Assembly (NCBI GenBank): GCA_012799155.1
Contig: JAAZLV010000031.1
Location: forward strand, 1 to 6,905
DNA from: Bacteroidales bacterium
GTDB lineage: Bacteria > Bacteroidota > Bacteroidia > Bacteroidales > Dysgonomonadaceae
Length of the DNA stretch: 6,905 nucleotides
Reading direction: 5' to 3'
Shown one piece after another: positions 1 to 5,018 of the stretch. The translations under genes were made by a program, and so were the position numbers. The first letter of the stretch is position 1, and each line of letters starts with the position of its first letter. The notes under the pieces are model-generated. The model was not told the origin of the DNA, did no database searches, and worked only from the letters and a program-made list of their open reading frames with translations.

Positions 1-529
1 CATCGACCAGGATCAACAGCCGGTTTGCCCAGTCGGCATTGAACTGGCTTTTAAAATCCTCGTTCGTGTTGAATGTGGCATTCTTCCCGAATAATGCTTT
101 CAGGAATTTCAGGAACGTTGTCTTGCCCGTTTCTCTTTCATTGGATACAAGCAGGAGAATGGGCAGCATTTGTGTCGGACGGACATACAGTAGTTGGATA
201 TAATCCAGTCCCAGCTCTATCTGTTCCTCGAAAATATGTTCCAGAAATAGCCGGATATAAGGAAAATCACCCTCGCAGGGTGCATGGCCAACAGGTTCGT
301 ACTGGTTGAGGAAAGTTCCATAGGCCTGCTGATAGTCTATATGGCTGGGTATGATACAAAATCCGTCGTATTTCCCGATTTCGGGGAGACTGTTTTTCCC
401 GTAATCCTGCCGTAACGCTTCATAGCTCCAGACAATCTTTTCCTCGATAAAATCACCACTGATCAGTGGTCGCCTGACATTCTTGTACAGGGTTGTCCCG
501 ACACGGAAATATTCTCTTTTATCTTCCAT
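1..529 (-). CDS. Primase-helicase family P-loop ATPase (partial, N-terminal 176 residues)
   Basis: The frame opens at an ATG at 529 and stays open to the left edge, so the C-terminal part is missing. Residues 1-125 hold the leader seen in stand-alone replicative helicases of Bacteroidales mobile elements (FYRVG-like start EYFRVGTTLYKN, then RPLISGDFIEEKI and YDGFCIIPSHIDY). A Walker A segment follows at about 129-138 (SNERETGKTT), and the visible end LLILVD at 171-176 looks like a Walker B strand. The family resembles phage P4 and VirE-associated primase-helicases and would unwind element DNA during replication. The CHC2 and Toprim primase domains are absent, so this is probably the helicase half only. 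The start lies four bases after the upstream stop, which implies co-transcription and translational coupling with the excisionase-like gene. The family is recalled from sequence pattern, not from a search. Confidence 0.75.
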   Translation of the reverse strand, partial: MEDKREYFRVGTTLYKNVRRPLISGDFIEEKIVWSYEALRQDYGKNSLPEIGKYDGFCIIPSHIDYQQAYGTFLNQYEPVGHAPCEGDFPYIRLFLEHIFEEQIELGLDYIQLLYVRPTQMLPILLLVSNERETGKTTFLKFLKALFGKNATFNTNEDFKSQFNADWANRLLILVD

Positions 530-533
530 GGCT

Positions 534-875
534 TCATTTCATTTTCCTGCGTGCGCTACGGGCAACGGTTCGGGTGATTTCACTATAGTCATGACGGTTT
601 CGTGTCTGGCTTGCAGCCCATTTCAGTACCTCTTTCCGTGAAAAGACAAGTTTGCCATTATAAATCCGGTGCGGGATATCTCCTGCGGAAGTGAGCTTGT
701 ACATCTTTCCTCTGGATGTGGGATAACCGTTTTCTTTCAGGAAGGCAAGTATCTCCACAAGGTTGGCTGCATCCGTATCGTTCTTTTGCTCTGCCGGTGC
801 CGGTAGCAACCCGTGTACCGCCTCCTTTACCAGCGCTTTCAATTCGTCGGGTGTTGTGATAATAATTTTCTCCAT
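534..875 (-). CDS. Excisionase-like helix-turn-helix DNA-binding protein (113 aa)
   Basis: Small basic protein with a MerR/excisionase-type winged-helix domain (HTH_17 style) at about residues 40-90: an ILAFLKENGYPTSR recognition region, KMYKLTSAGDIPHRI, then a hairpin NGKLVFSRKEVLKW. The C-terminus is strongly basic (ARSARRKMK). Such proteins sit next to primase or mobilisation genes in Bacteroidales elements and act as excision factors or transcription regulators; which role applies here is inference. The frame could extend upstream to an ATG at 1004, but I chose 875 because MEKIIITTPDELKALV is a typical start for this family, the upstream residues look like untranslated sequence, and a promoter at 914-945 would start transcription inside the longer version. 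It is followed after four bases by the primase-helicase. Confidence 0.78.
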   Translation of the reverse strand: MEKIIITTPDELKALVKEAVHGLLPAPAEQKNDTDAANLVEILAFLKENGYPTSRGKMYKLTSAGDIPHRIYNGKLVFSRKEVLKWAASQTRNRHDYSEITRTVARSARRKMK

Positions 876-913
876 TACGTTTTCTTTTAAATTATAAATA
901 GAAATCCATCGCA

Positions 914-945
914 CAAAGTAAAGTCGTATATTACTGAAAATCAAA
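914..945 (-). promoter_or_regulatory. Bacteroidetes-type promoter of the excisionase-like gene
   Basis: Read on the minus strand, a -33 box TTTG (945-942) is followed after 20 bases by TTACTTTG (921-914), one mismatch from the TAnnTTTG -7 consensus. Transcription would begin near 907, leaving a leader of about 30 bases before the ATG at 875. The -7 box overlaps one of the GTAAAGT motifs (918-924), so a protein bound to that motif would block it. Confidence 0.55.
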
Positions 946-975
946 TCACAAAATCGGTTTACAAATGTCTTTATT

Positions 976-1013
976 CGAAGTAACTCGATGCCATTCATAG
1001 ACAAATGTAAAGT
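976..1013. repeat. Direct repeat copy A with GTAAAGT motif
   Basis: The 18-base block CGAAGTAACTCGATGCCA at 976-993 recurs at 1071-1088 with two differences. It is followed at 1002-1013 by CAAATGTAAAGT, which recurs as CAAACGTAAAGT at 1087-1098 and as CAAAGTAAAGT at 914-924. In copy A the two parts are separated by an extra block of about ten bases compared with copy B. On the minus strand the second part contains TACATTTG, a perfect -7 box, but no convincing TTTG lies about 20 bases upstream. Likely operator repeats for one of the two flanking DNA-binding proteins, or excision or replication sites of the element; this is inference. Confidence 0.6.
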
Positions 1014-1035
1014 AATAATAAGGATTAAACTTTAC
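1007..1035. repeat. Inverted GTAAAGT / ACTTTAC pair
   Basis: GTAAAGT at 1007-1013 faces ACTTTAC at 1029-1035 across 15 AT-rich bases, giving a perfect 7-bp inverted repeat. With the direct copies at 918-924 and 1092-1098, the heptamer occurs four times within about 180 bases. This fits a site bound by a dimeric regulator, but the spacer is long and no function is shown. Confidence 0.45.
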
Positions 1036-1070
1036 CTTTTAACAACTATATAAGTCAATCCGGAGACAGT

Positions 1071-1098
1071 CGAAGCCACTCGATGCCAAACGTAAAGT
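1071..1098. repeat. Direct repeat copy B with GTAAAGT motif
   Basis: Second copy of the block described for 976-1013: CGAAGCCACTCGATGCCA at 1071-1088, here running directly into CAAACGTAAAGT (1087-1098). The two blocks start 95 bases apart. The minus strand reads TACGTTTG at 1094-1087, again a perfect TAnnTTTG, without an obvious -33 partner. It lies between the stop of the 141-residue helix-turn-helix gene and the excisionase-like gene. Confidence 0.6.
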
Positions 1099-1185
1099 GG
1101 TAATTATTTTCGGTTAAATAAATATAAATAGAAAGGGGGAGTATCTGGAAATGAGAGGTGGCAACAGTTATAAGATACTGTATAA

Positions 1186-1611
1186 CTATAATTTATCTAC
1201 CAACTTTTTCAATCCCTGCAATATGGATCGGGTAGTAAAGATATGCGGATAATACTGAATGCTGCTGAACTTGTCACTTGCAGTTTCAGGGATTTCTGCC
1301 TTGATAATCTCCGCATCGATCCACTTATCAACGGTCGGACGGGAAATGCATAATATATCGCTCATTTCACGCTTGCTCAACTCGACCGGTTCGGTGATAC
1401 CGTTTCGGGAAATATATCGTTCAAGTGATACAAGGGCTCTTTTAAGGTTTTCAGGCTGTGCGGTATATGACTGCTTACGTTGCTTCAGGGTTATAACTGC
1501 GTTTTCAATATCAAGACCATCAAGTTCAGGGTTGGATTTAAGTTCCAGCCTTACATCTTCAAATCCTCTCAGATCGGAAAGGGGAAAGGTATATTTGCGG
1601 GGACGTGCCAT
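1186..1611 (-). CDS. Small helix-turn-helix DNA-binding protein of the element (141 aa)
   Basis: Starts with a basic MARPRKY segment. Residues about 52-75 form a predicted helix with a charged pattern, and residues 77-104 form a helix-turn-helix (ELSKREMSDILCIS, then RPTVDKWIDAEII), the layout of MerR/HTH_17-like DNA-binding domains in which SRPTVDKWI is the recognition helix. I do not recognise a named family. Its location beside an excisionase-like gene and a primase-helicase suggests a regulator or accessory DNA-binding protein of the mobile element. The ATG at 1611 is supported by a -7-like box about 20 bases upstream (1631-1638). The stop is TAG at 1186. It may be the protein that binds the repeated GTAAAGT motifs immediately downstream; that is inference. 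Confidence 0.7.
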   Translation of the reverse strand: MARPRKYTFPLSDLRGFEDVRLELKSNPELDGLDIENAVITLKQRKQSYTAQPENLKRALVSLERYISRNGITEPVELSKREMSDILCISRPTVDKWIDAEIIKAEIPETASDKFSSIQYYPHIFTTRSILQGLKKLVDKL

Positions 1612-1630
1612 AATCCATGATTTTGAATAG

Positions 1631-1638
1631 CAAACATA
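1631..1638 (-). promoter_or_regulatory. -7 box of the 141-residue helix-turn-helix gene
   Basis: The minus strand reads TATGTTTG, a perfect TAnnTTTG, with transcription expected near 1625 and a leader of roughly 14 bases before the ATG at 1611. No clear TTTG occurs at the usual distance upstream, so only the -7 element is called. Confidence 0.45.
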
Positions 1639-1700
1639 CTATTTATTATTCGATTTCAGTAGATAACGTTGTTTTTCTTTTCATTGTTTTTCTGGGCGCA

Positions 1701-1721
1701 TGTTTGTTATTTGTTTGTTAT
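1701..1721. repeat. Short tandem repeat TGTTTGTTAT
   Basis: TGTTTGTTAT at 1701-1710 is repeated after one T at 1712-1721, immediately beside the tRNA-Gly terminator and at the presumed edge of the accessory segment. It could be a binding site or a junction scar, or simply low-complexity sequence. Confidence 0.35.
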
Positions 1722-1724
1722 AAG

Positions 1725-1760
1725 AAAAAAGCACCTACCGGAATAAACCGATAAGTGCTT
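1725..1760 (-). terminator. Rho-independent terminator of tRNA-Gly
   Basis: On the minus strand AAGCACTTATCGG (1760-1748) pairs with CCGGTAGGTGCTT (1741-1729) over 13 positions, two of them G-U pairs, around a 6-base loop, and is followed by a T-run to 1725. The complementary strand would have two mismatches instead, so it is tuned for the minus strand. It begins 12 bases after the tRNA 3' end. Confidence 0.85.
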
Positions 1761-1771
1761 GATGATGAACG

Positions 1772-1844
1772 AGCGGCAAACGAGACTCGAACTCGCGACC
1801 CTCAGCTTGGGAAGCTAATGCTCTACCGACTGAGCTATTGCCGC
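1772..1844 (-). tRNA. tRNA-Gly (anticodon CCC)
   Basis: A 73-nt cloverleaf: acceptor GCGGCAA pairs with TTGCCGC, the D-arm contains AGCTCAGTCGGTAGAGC, the anticodon stem is TTAGC/GCTGA with loop TTCCCAA, and the T-loop is GTTCGAGTC. The anticodon CCC reads GGG (glycine), and the discriminator base is U, as usual for bacterial tRNA-Gly. CCA is not encoded. Its 3' end faces the accessory segment, making it a candidate integration target. Confidence 0.95.
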
Positions 1845-1856
1845 AGGATTACCCTG

Positions 1857-1864
1857 CAAATGTA
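1857..1864 (-). promoter_or_regulatory. -7 box of tRNA-Gly
   Basis: The minus strand reads TACATTTG, matching TAnnTTTG, 12 bases before the mature tRNA 5' end. The -33 element is not clear; a TTATG at 1887-1883 is the nearest candidate. Confidence 0.5.
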
Positions 1865-1913
1865 CCGATTTTTTTTATTCGGCATAATCCACAGAATTGT
1901 TTTTTATATGAAA

Positions 1914-1946
1914 TTTGAAGGAATATGGAAAAATTATTTACCTTTG
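1914..1946 (+). promoter_or_regulatory. Consensus Bacteroidetes promoter of tRNA-Pro
   Basis: TTTG at 1914-1917, a 21-base spacer and TACCTTTG at 1939-1946 match the -33/-7 consensus of the Bacteroidetes primary sigma factor. The start site would be near 1953, a few bases before the tRNA at 1961. This is one of the best phylum-level signatures in the window. Confidence 0.8.
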
Positions 1947-1960
1947 CACCCACAAATCAT

Positions 1961-2034
1961 CGGGATGTAGCACAGTTGGCTAGCGCGCCACGTTCGGGAC
2001 GTGGAGGTCGGGTGTTCGAGTCACCTCATCCCGA
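1961..2034 (+). tRNA. tRNA-Pro (anticodon CGG)
   Basis: A 74-nt cloverleaf: acceptor CGGGATG/CATCCCG with discriminator A, D-arm GCACAGTTGGCTAGCGC, anticodon stem CCACG/CGTGG around loop TTCGGGA, and T-arm GGGTGTTCGAGTCACCT. The anticodon CGG reads CCG (proline), and the unusual C at position 1 is typical of tRNA-Pro. CCA is not encoded. It is transcribed divergently from tRNA-Gly, with both promoters in the 116 bases between them. Confidence 0.95.
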
Positions 2035-2042
2035 CAGATTGA

Positions 2043-2081
2043 AAAACGACAAAGCCGCCCTCGGGGCGGCTTTGTCGTTTT
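2043..2081. terminator. Bidirectional terminator between tRNA-Pro and the Lrp gene
   Basis: A perfect 18-bp inverted repeat (2043-2060 and 2064-2081) with a GC-rich core GCCGCCC/GGGCGGC, a 3-base loop, and A-tract and T-tract ends. It begins nine bases after tRNA-Pro and lies 33 bases beyond the stop of the convergent Lrp-family gene, so it can end transcription from both sides. Confidence 0.9.
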
Positions 2082-2113
2082 CATACAGCTATAACGATTT
2101 GATCTGAGGAGTG

Positions 2114-2581
2114 TCAGATGCCATCCCGCATAATCGGTATTTCGCGTTTCACACTCTGGCTCAGAGAAATCATCGTCTCAGTAGCCACCACGCCGGGAAT
2201 CTCCTGGATGCGGTTGTTGAGCAGTTCCATCAAATGCTCGTTGTCGCGGGCATATAGCTTCACCAGCAAGGTGTAGGGTCCCGTTGTAAAATGGCACTCG
2301 GTTACCTCGGGGATCTTGTCGAACTCGGGGATCACGTTCTTGTACATAGATCCTTTCTCCAGCTTCACACCGATGTAGGCACTGGAGGCATACCCCAGGA
2401 CCTTCGGGTTCACGTGATAGCCCGACCCCATAATCACCTCATTTTCTATCATCCGCTGCACACGTTGGTGAATAGCGGCGCGCGATACACCGCACTGCTC
2501 TGCCACATCGCGGAATGGGATGCGGGCGTTCTGTGAGATGATTTCCAGTATCTGTCTGTCTAACTTGTCAATTTTTTCCAT
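2114..2581 (-). CDS. Lrp/AsnC family transcriptional regulator
   Basis: 155 residues, the normal family length. Residues 5-50 form the AsnC-type helix-turn-helix (KIDKLDRQILEIISQNARIPFRDVA, with recognition helix SRAAIHQRVQRM). Residues about 66-140 form the RAM ligand-binding and oligomerisation domain, with the characteristic PEVTECHFTTGPYTLLVKLYA stretch and a following IQEIPGVVATET segment. Family members bind DNA as dimers to hexadecamers and respond to amino acids or related metabolites; the effector cannot be read from sequence. The gene is probably monocistronic, with its own promoter at 2608-2641 and a shared terminator downstream. Autoregulation is common in the family and plausible here. 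Specific names such as lrp or asnC are not justified. Confidence 0.95.
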   Translation of the reverse strand: MEKIDKLDRQILEIISQNARIPFRDVAEQCGVSRAAIHQRVQRMIENEVIMGSGYHVNPKVLGYASSAYIGVKLEKGSMYKNVIPEFDKIPEVTECHFTTGPYTLLVKLYARDNEHLMELLNNRIQEIPGVVATETMISLSQSVKREIPIMRDGI

Positions 2582-2607
2582 GAGACGTGAACTTTGTAAT
2601 ATTCCAT

Positions 2608-2641
2608 CAAAAATAATAAAAATACATGATATAATGACAAA
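2608..2641 (-). promoter_or_regulatory. Promoter of the Lrp-family gene
   Basis: The minus strand has TTTG at 2641-2638, a 22-base spacer and TATTTTTG at 2615-2608, matching TTTG/TAnnTTTG with a slightly long spacer. Transcription would start near 2601, giving a leader of about 20 bases. The surrounding AT-rich 2582-2708 region shows no gene and no clear terminator for ispD. Confidence 0.6.
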
Positions 2642-2708
2642 ATGGAATGCTTTTTTTCACAAAACCTCACTTTTTGCCCTATTTAATAAAGAAAACGGAG
2701 TGTTACTA

Positions 2709-3398
2709 TCATTTTGGCAGATGCCGAAGCAGTTGTTCAGCAATCAAAAAGTCAATAGACGATGTGATTTTGATATTACTCTCCTCACCCTCTACCAGCA
2801 GGATCGGGAACCCCTGCCTCTCTGCTACTGAAGCATCGTCGGTGAAGGCTGGATCATATGCTGTTTTATAGGCTTCTTTCAGAATTTCTGCTGGAAAGAG
2901 CTGCGGTGTCTGCACCAACCGCAACAGCTCTCGGTCAATCATTTGACTTCCCTCATCAGTAAGGAGCCGCACGCTGGCGCTTTCACGTACCACCGGAATC
3001 ACACCGCATCGATTTGATTCACAGACCTTGAAGCATCGACCGATCAGTTCTGTCGTCACCAGGGGACGTGCTGCATCATGCACCGCAACCAACCCTTCAG
3101 TAGGAACCTGCTCCAGTCCGTTACGGACAGAGTGAAAACGAGTTTCTCCACCGGTTACCGTGCGATGTGGCAGCGTGAAATGGTGTACCTTGACCATCTC
3201 CTCCCAGTGGGATTCGAAACCCTCCGGCAACACCACAATGATGATGATTTCGGGGTTGTAACGGTGAAAAGCAACCATGGTATGCATCAATACGGGAAGG
3301 CCTCCAATTAGTCGGAACTGTTTCGGCAACTCCCCACCGGCACGTAGCCCCTTACCTCCGGCAACGATGATCACGCTCTGTTGTTCTGTGGGTTTCAT
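2709..3398 (-). CDS. ispD: 2-C-methyl-D-erythritol 4-phosphate cytidylyltransferase
   Basis: Catalyses CTP + MEP to CDP-ME, the third step of the non-mevalonate isoprenoid pathway, in the cytosol. 229 residues, the usual length. Visible motifs in order: nucleotide-binding loop VAGGKGLRAGGELPKQF (12-28), GGETRFHSVRNG (83-94), the metal and CTP motif VAVHDAARP (104-112), TPQLF (164-168), FTDDAS (185-190) and SNIKIT (207-212), whose lysine belongs to the MEP-binding site in characterised enzymes. The basic residues of the loop and PKQ are retained, so it should be active. Its ATG overlaps the xseB stop in an ATGA arrangement, which makes it the last gene of an xseA-xseB-ispD transcript. No terminator is evident after the stop, where the Lrp-gene promoter follows. 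Confidence 0.97.
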   Translation of the reverse strand: MKPTEQQSVIIVAGGKGLRAGGELPKQFRLIGGLPVLMHTMVAFHRYNPEIIIIVVLPEGFESHWEEMVKVHHFTLPHRTVTGGETRFHSVRNGLEQVPTEGLVAVHDAARPLVTTELIGRCFKVCESNRCGVIPVVRESASVRLLTDEGSQMIDRELLRLVQTPQLFPAEILKEAYKTAYDPAFTDDASVAERQGFPILLVEGEESNIKITSSIDFLIAEQLLRHLPK

Positions 3399-3598
3399 GT
3401 GATATCGTTTAGTATCTTCTGCAACTCTTCGTCGGTGTGTGTGAGCTTCGTCCGACAGAAGAGAATCAACTCGGTGGCCCGCTTCACCTTCTCGGTCAAT
3501 GCATCCACATCTAGTTCGCCCGTTTCAATGGCGGTAACGATCTCGGTAAGTTCTTTCTTGGCTTCTGTATAGCTCATTTGTTCCATATTGGCATCCAT
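3395..3598 (-). CDS. xseB: Exodeoxyribonuclease VII small subunit
   Basis: Small partner of XseA in exonuclease VII, which degrades single-stranded DNA from both ends in mismatch repair and related pathways. 67 residues, typical for the family, almost entirely helical, with the diagnostic pattern SYTEAKKELTEIVTAIETGE (9-28) followed by LDVDALTEKVKRATELILFCRTKL and a C-terminal helix ending EELQKIL. The ATG at 3598 is used; a start at the internal methionines 5 or 8 is also possible and would not affect the domain. It lies 26 bases after xseA, and its TGA overlaps the ispD ATG by four bases, suggesting translational coupling. Confidence 0.95.
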   Translation of the reverse strand: MDANMEQMSYTEAKKELTEIVTAIETGELDVDALTEKVKRATELILFCRTKLTHTDEELQKILNDIT

Positions 3599-3624
3599 TA
3601 TGATTTATCTTTATGATGTCTCAC

Positions 3625-4893
3625 TCAGTTTGTTTCCGGCTCACGACTACTGTTCACGCCACGTACCTCAGAGGTTGCGATGCCATCACGGAAGTGGGTC
3701 TCGATCACATCTCCAGGAGCGATGGCGTGGAGGGAGGTGACGATGCTACCATTCTTGATGGTGAGGGTGTAACCCCTTTTCAGCACATTTGCTGGCGACA
3801 CCATCCGAACATACTGTTCCATGCTCTCCACCTGATGACGTTGCTGCTGCAACTGTTGTTTTAGCAGATGTCGCATCGTCTCTGACAACTGTTGAGTCTG
3901 TGCCTCCTCCTTCTGCAAGAGAAGGGTCGAGAGGTGTAGAGTCTCCTTGGCAAGGAGTCGGATTTCTGACGATTCCTCCTGCAACACCGACCGGGTCTCA
4001 CGGAGCAACCGCTCTTGGAGGTCCTCCAGCTCTGTTGCCGTTATGGACATATGATCGATCAAAAACTCGGCAACAGCGGTGGGTGTCTTGGCACGGGTGT
4101 GTGCCACGTGGTCAAGCACCGTCACATCACGCTCATGACCAATGCCACTGACCACCGGTAATGGAAACTGTGCCACGTTGACCGCCAACAAATAGCTGTC
4201 GAAGCAGTTTAGGTCGGAGGTGGCACCACCGCCACGAATGATGGCCACCGCATCGAAGTGATCACTGTAGTGGTACACCTGCTCCAGCGCGGCGATGATG
4301 GAACTCTCGCTGCGTTCCCCCTGCATAATGGCAGGGAACAGTTTAGTATAGAAGATGAACCCTTGGCTGTTGCGTGCCAGCTGGTCGCAGAAATCACCAT
4401 AACCGGCCGCACTGGGGGAGGAGATCACCGCAATACGGTGGGTCAACTCCGGCATTTCCAGCTCCCTGTTGAGTGTTAACACCCCCTCCTCCTCAAGTTG
4501 CCGGAGTACCTGCTGCCGATTGCGGGCAATCTCACCCAGCGTGAAGGAGGGTTCGATATCGATCACGTTAAGGGAGAAACCATATAGTTCGTGAAAGTCG
4601 ACCGATACGCGCACCAACACATTGAGCCCGGAAGTAAAAGTTTGTCCCGTCTCCGTTTCGAAGTAGACAGAAAGCATCTGGAAGACATTCGACCAGATCA
4701 TACCGCGTGCTTTGGCCACTATATGCTGTTTCTCTGCATCCTTCTCCACAAACTCAAGGTAACAGTGACCGTTCTGATTGCGACGTACATCGCTCGTCTC
4801 AGCCCGCAACCAATATGTTTCCGGCAGGTGATCGCGGATGGCATCCTTCACCCGGCGGTTCAGTTCGGATAGTGAGAACGACTCTTCTGTCAT
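3625..4893 (-). CDS. xseA: Exodeoxyribonuclease VII large subunit
   Basis: Catalytic subunit of exonuclease VII. 422 residues from the chosen start. Residues 1-115 form the N-terminal OB-fold (SLSELNRRVKDAIRD, YWLRAETSD). Residues 120-280 form the nuclease core with RIAVISSPSAAGYGDF (153-168), IIRGGGATSDLNCFD (218-232) and SGIGHERDVTVLDHVAHTRA (249-268), which holds conserved histidine, aspartate and arginine residues. Residues 283-362 are a long glutamine- and leucine-rich coiled coil that recruits XseB, and the tail has the usual VLKRGYTLTI element (370-379). The frame extends upstream to an ATG at 4953, but MTEESFSLSEL at 4893 is the family-like start and the -7 box at 4916-4923 would lie inside the longer form. 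First gene of the xseA-xseB-ispD operon. Confidence 0.96.
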   Translation of the reverse strand: MTEESFSLSELNRRVKDAIRDHLPETYWLRAETSDVRRNQNGHCYLEFVEKDAEKQHIVAKARGMIWSNVFQMLSVYFETETGQTFTSGLNVLVRVSVDFHELYGFSLNVIDIEPSFTLGEIARNRQQVLRQLEEEGVLTLNRELEMPELTHRIAVISSPSAAGYGDFCDQLARNSQGFIFYTKLFPAIMQGERSESSIIAALEQVYHYSDHFDAVAIIRGGGATSDLNCFDSYLLAVNVAQFPLPVVSGIGHERDVTVLDHVAHTRAKTPTAVAEFLIDHMSITATELEDLQERLLRETRSVLQEESSEIRLLAKETLHLSTLLLQKEEAQTQQLSETMRHLLKQQLQQQRHQVESMEQYVRMVSPANVLKRGYTLTIKNGSIVTSLHAIAPGDVIETHFRDGIATSEVRGVNSSREPETN

Positions 4894-4915
4894 GCTTTTG
4901 AATTGAAATAATAAG

Positions 4916-4923
4916 CAAATATA
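4916..4923 (-). promoter_or_regulatory. -7 box of the xseA-xseB-ispD operon
   Basis: The minus strand reads TATATTTG, a perfect TAnnTTTG, predicting a start near 4909 and a leader of about 16 bases before the xseA ATG. The -33 region is poor (GGTTC at about 4946-4942). The position supports the shorter xseA start. Confidence 0.55.
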
Positions 4924-4945
4924 ACATTTTTCAGGTGATTGAACC

Positions 4946-4954
4946 TTATCCACA
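4946..4954 (+). promoter_or_regulatory. Perfect DnaA-box sequence upstream of xseA
   Basis: TTATCCACA, the strongest form of the DnaA-box consensus, lies on the plus strand just upstream of the xseA -33 region. It is a single site, with no cluster, so it is not an origin. It could titrate DnaA or modulate xseA, or be a chance match. Confidence 0.3.
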
Positions 4955-4961
4955 GGACAAT

Positions 4962-4992
4962 AAAAAACCGGACAAGCAGATGCTCATCCGGT
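4962..4992 (-). terminator. Rho-independent terminator of the DUF4252/sigma cassette
   Basis: On the minus strand ACCGGATGAGC (4992-4982) pairs with GCTTGTCCGGT (4977-4967), 11 bp with two G-U pairs, around loop ATCT, followed by a run of T to 4962. It lies 26 bases beyond the stop of the secreted DUF4252 gene and separates that cassette from the xseA operon. Confidence 0.88.
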
Positions 4993-5018
4993 GTCGATTG
5001 TTCGACTGACATGCTCCT

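Larger units (their letters stand above)
946..1185. other. Non-coding control region of the element
   Basis: The gap between the two small helix-turn-helix genes (876-1185, about 310 bases) is AT-rich and has no credible gene. It holds the promoter at 914-945, the direct repeats at 976-1013 and 1071-1098 and the inverted GTAAAGT pair. A weak inverted repeat AGTTATA/TATAACT at 1166-1187 spans the stop codon of the upstream gene but has no T-run, so it is not called a terminator. Confidence 0.5.
1..1724. mobile_element. End of a putative integrated element next to tRNA-Gly
   Basis: The three minus-strand genes here (two small helix-turn-helix proteins and a P-loop primase-helicase) form a set typical of mobilizable or integrative elements of Bacteroidales, while everything to the right is tRNA or chromosomal core. 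The tRNA-Gly gene ends at 1772 with its 3' end pointing towards this segment, the usual polarity for integration into a tRNA 3' end. The right boundary is placed at the tRNA terminator only as an estimate. No integrase, relaxase or flanking repeat of the tRNA 3' end is visible, and the element runs off the left edge. A degraded or domesticated remnant is also possible. Confidence 0.55.

Noticed and set aside
876..1004. Upstream extension of the excisionase-like gene to an ATG at 1004 (43 extra residues)
   Set aside because: The extension has no family resemblance, spans repeat DNA, and lies across and upstream of the promoter at 914-945.
914..1098. CRISPR array or plasmid iterons
   Set aside because: The repeats are too few, unequal in layout and not separated by uniform spacers; a regulatory repeat cluster fits better.
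1166..1187. Inverted repeat AGTTATA/TATAACT at the end of the 141-residue gene as a terminator
   Set aside because: The stem is only 7 AT-rich pairs and no T-run follows on the minus strand.
1259..1630. Plus-strand open frame of 123 codons opposite the 141-residue helix-turn-helix gene
   Set aside because: Composition is serine- and arginine-rich with no recognisable domain; it is an antisense shadow of a gene with a clear DNA-binding motif.
1755..2107. Two plus-strand open frames crossing the tRNA genes
   Set aside because: They translate through tRNA-Gly antisense sequence and tRNA-Pro, so they are not protein genes.
3789..4151. Plus-strand open frame of 120 codons inside xseA
   Set aside because: Lies wholly antisense to conserved xseA sequence and its product looks random.
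4894..4953. Upstream extension of xseA to an ATG at 4953
   Set aside because: The 20 extra residues are unlike the family and contain the -7 box at 4916-4923; the start at 4893 gives a normal protein.
4946..4954. Replication origin suggested by a DnaA box
   Set aside because: Only a single perfect box is present, with no cluster, no AT-rich unwinding element and no dnaA or dnaN neighbours.
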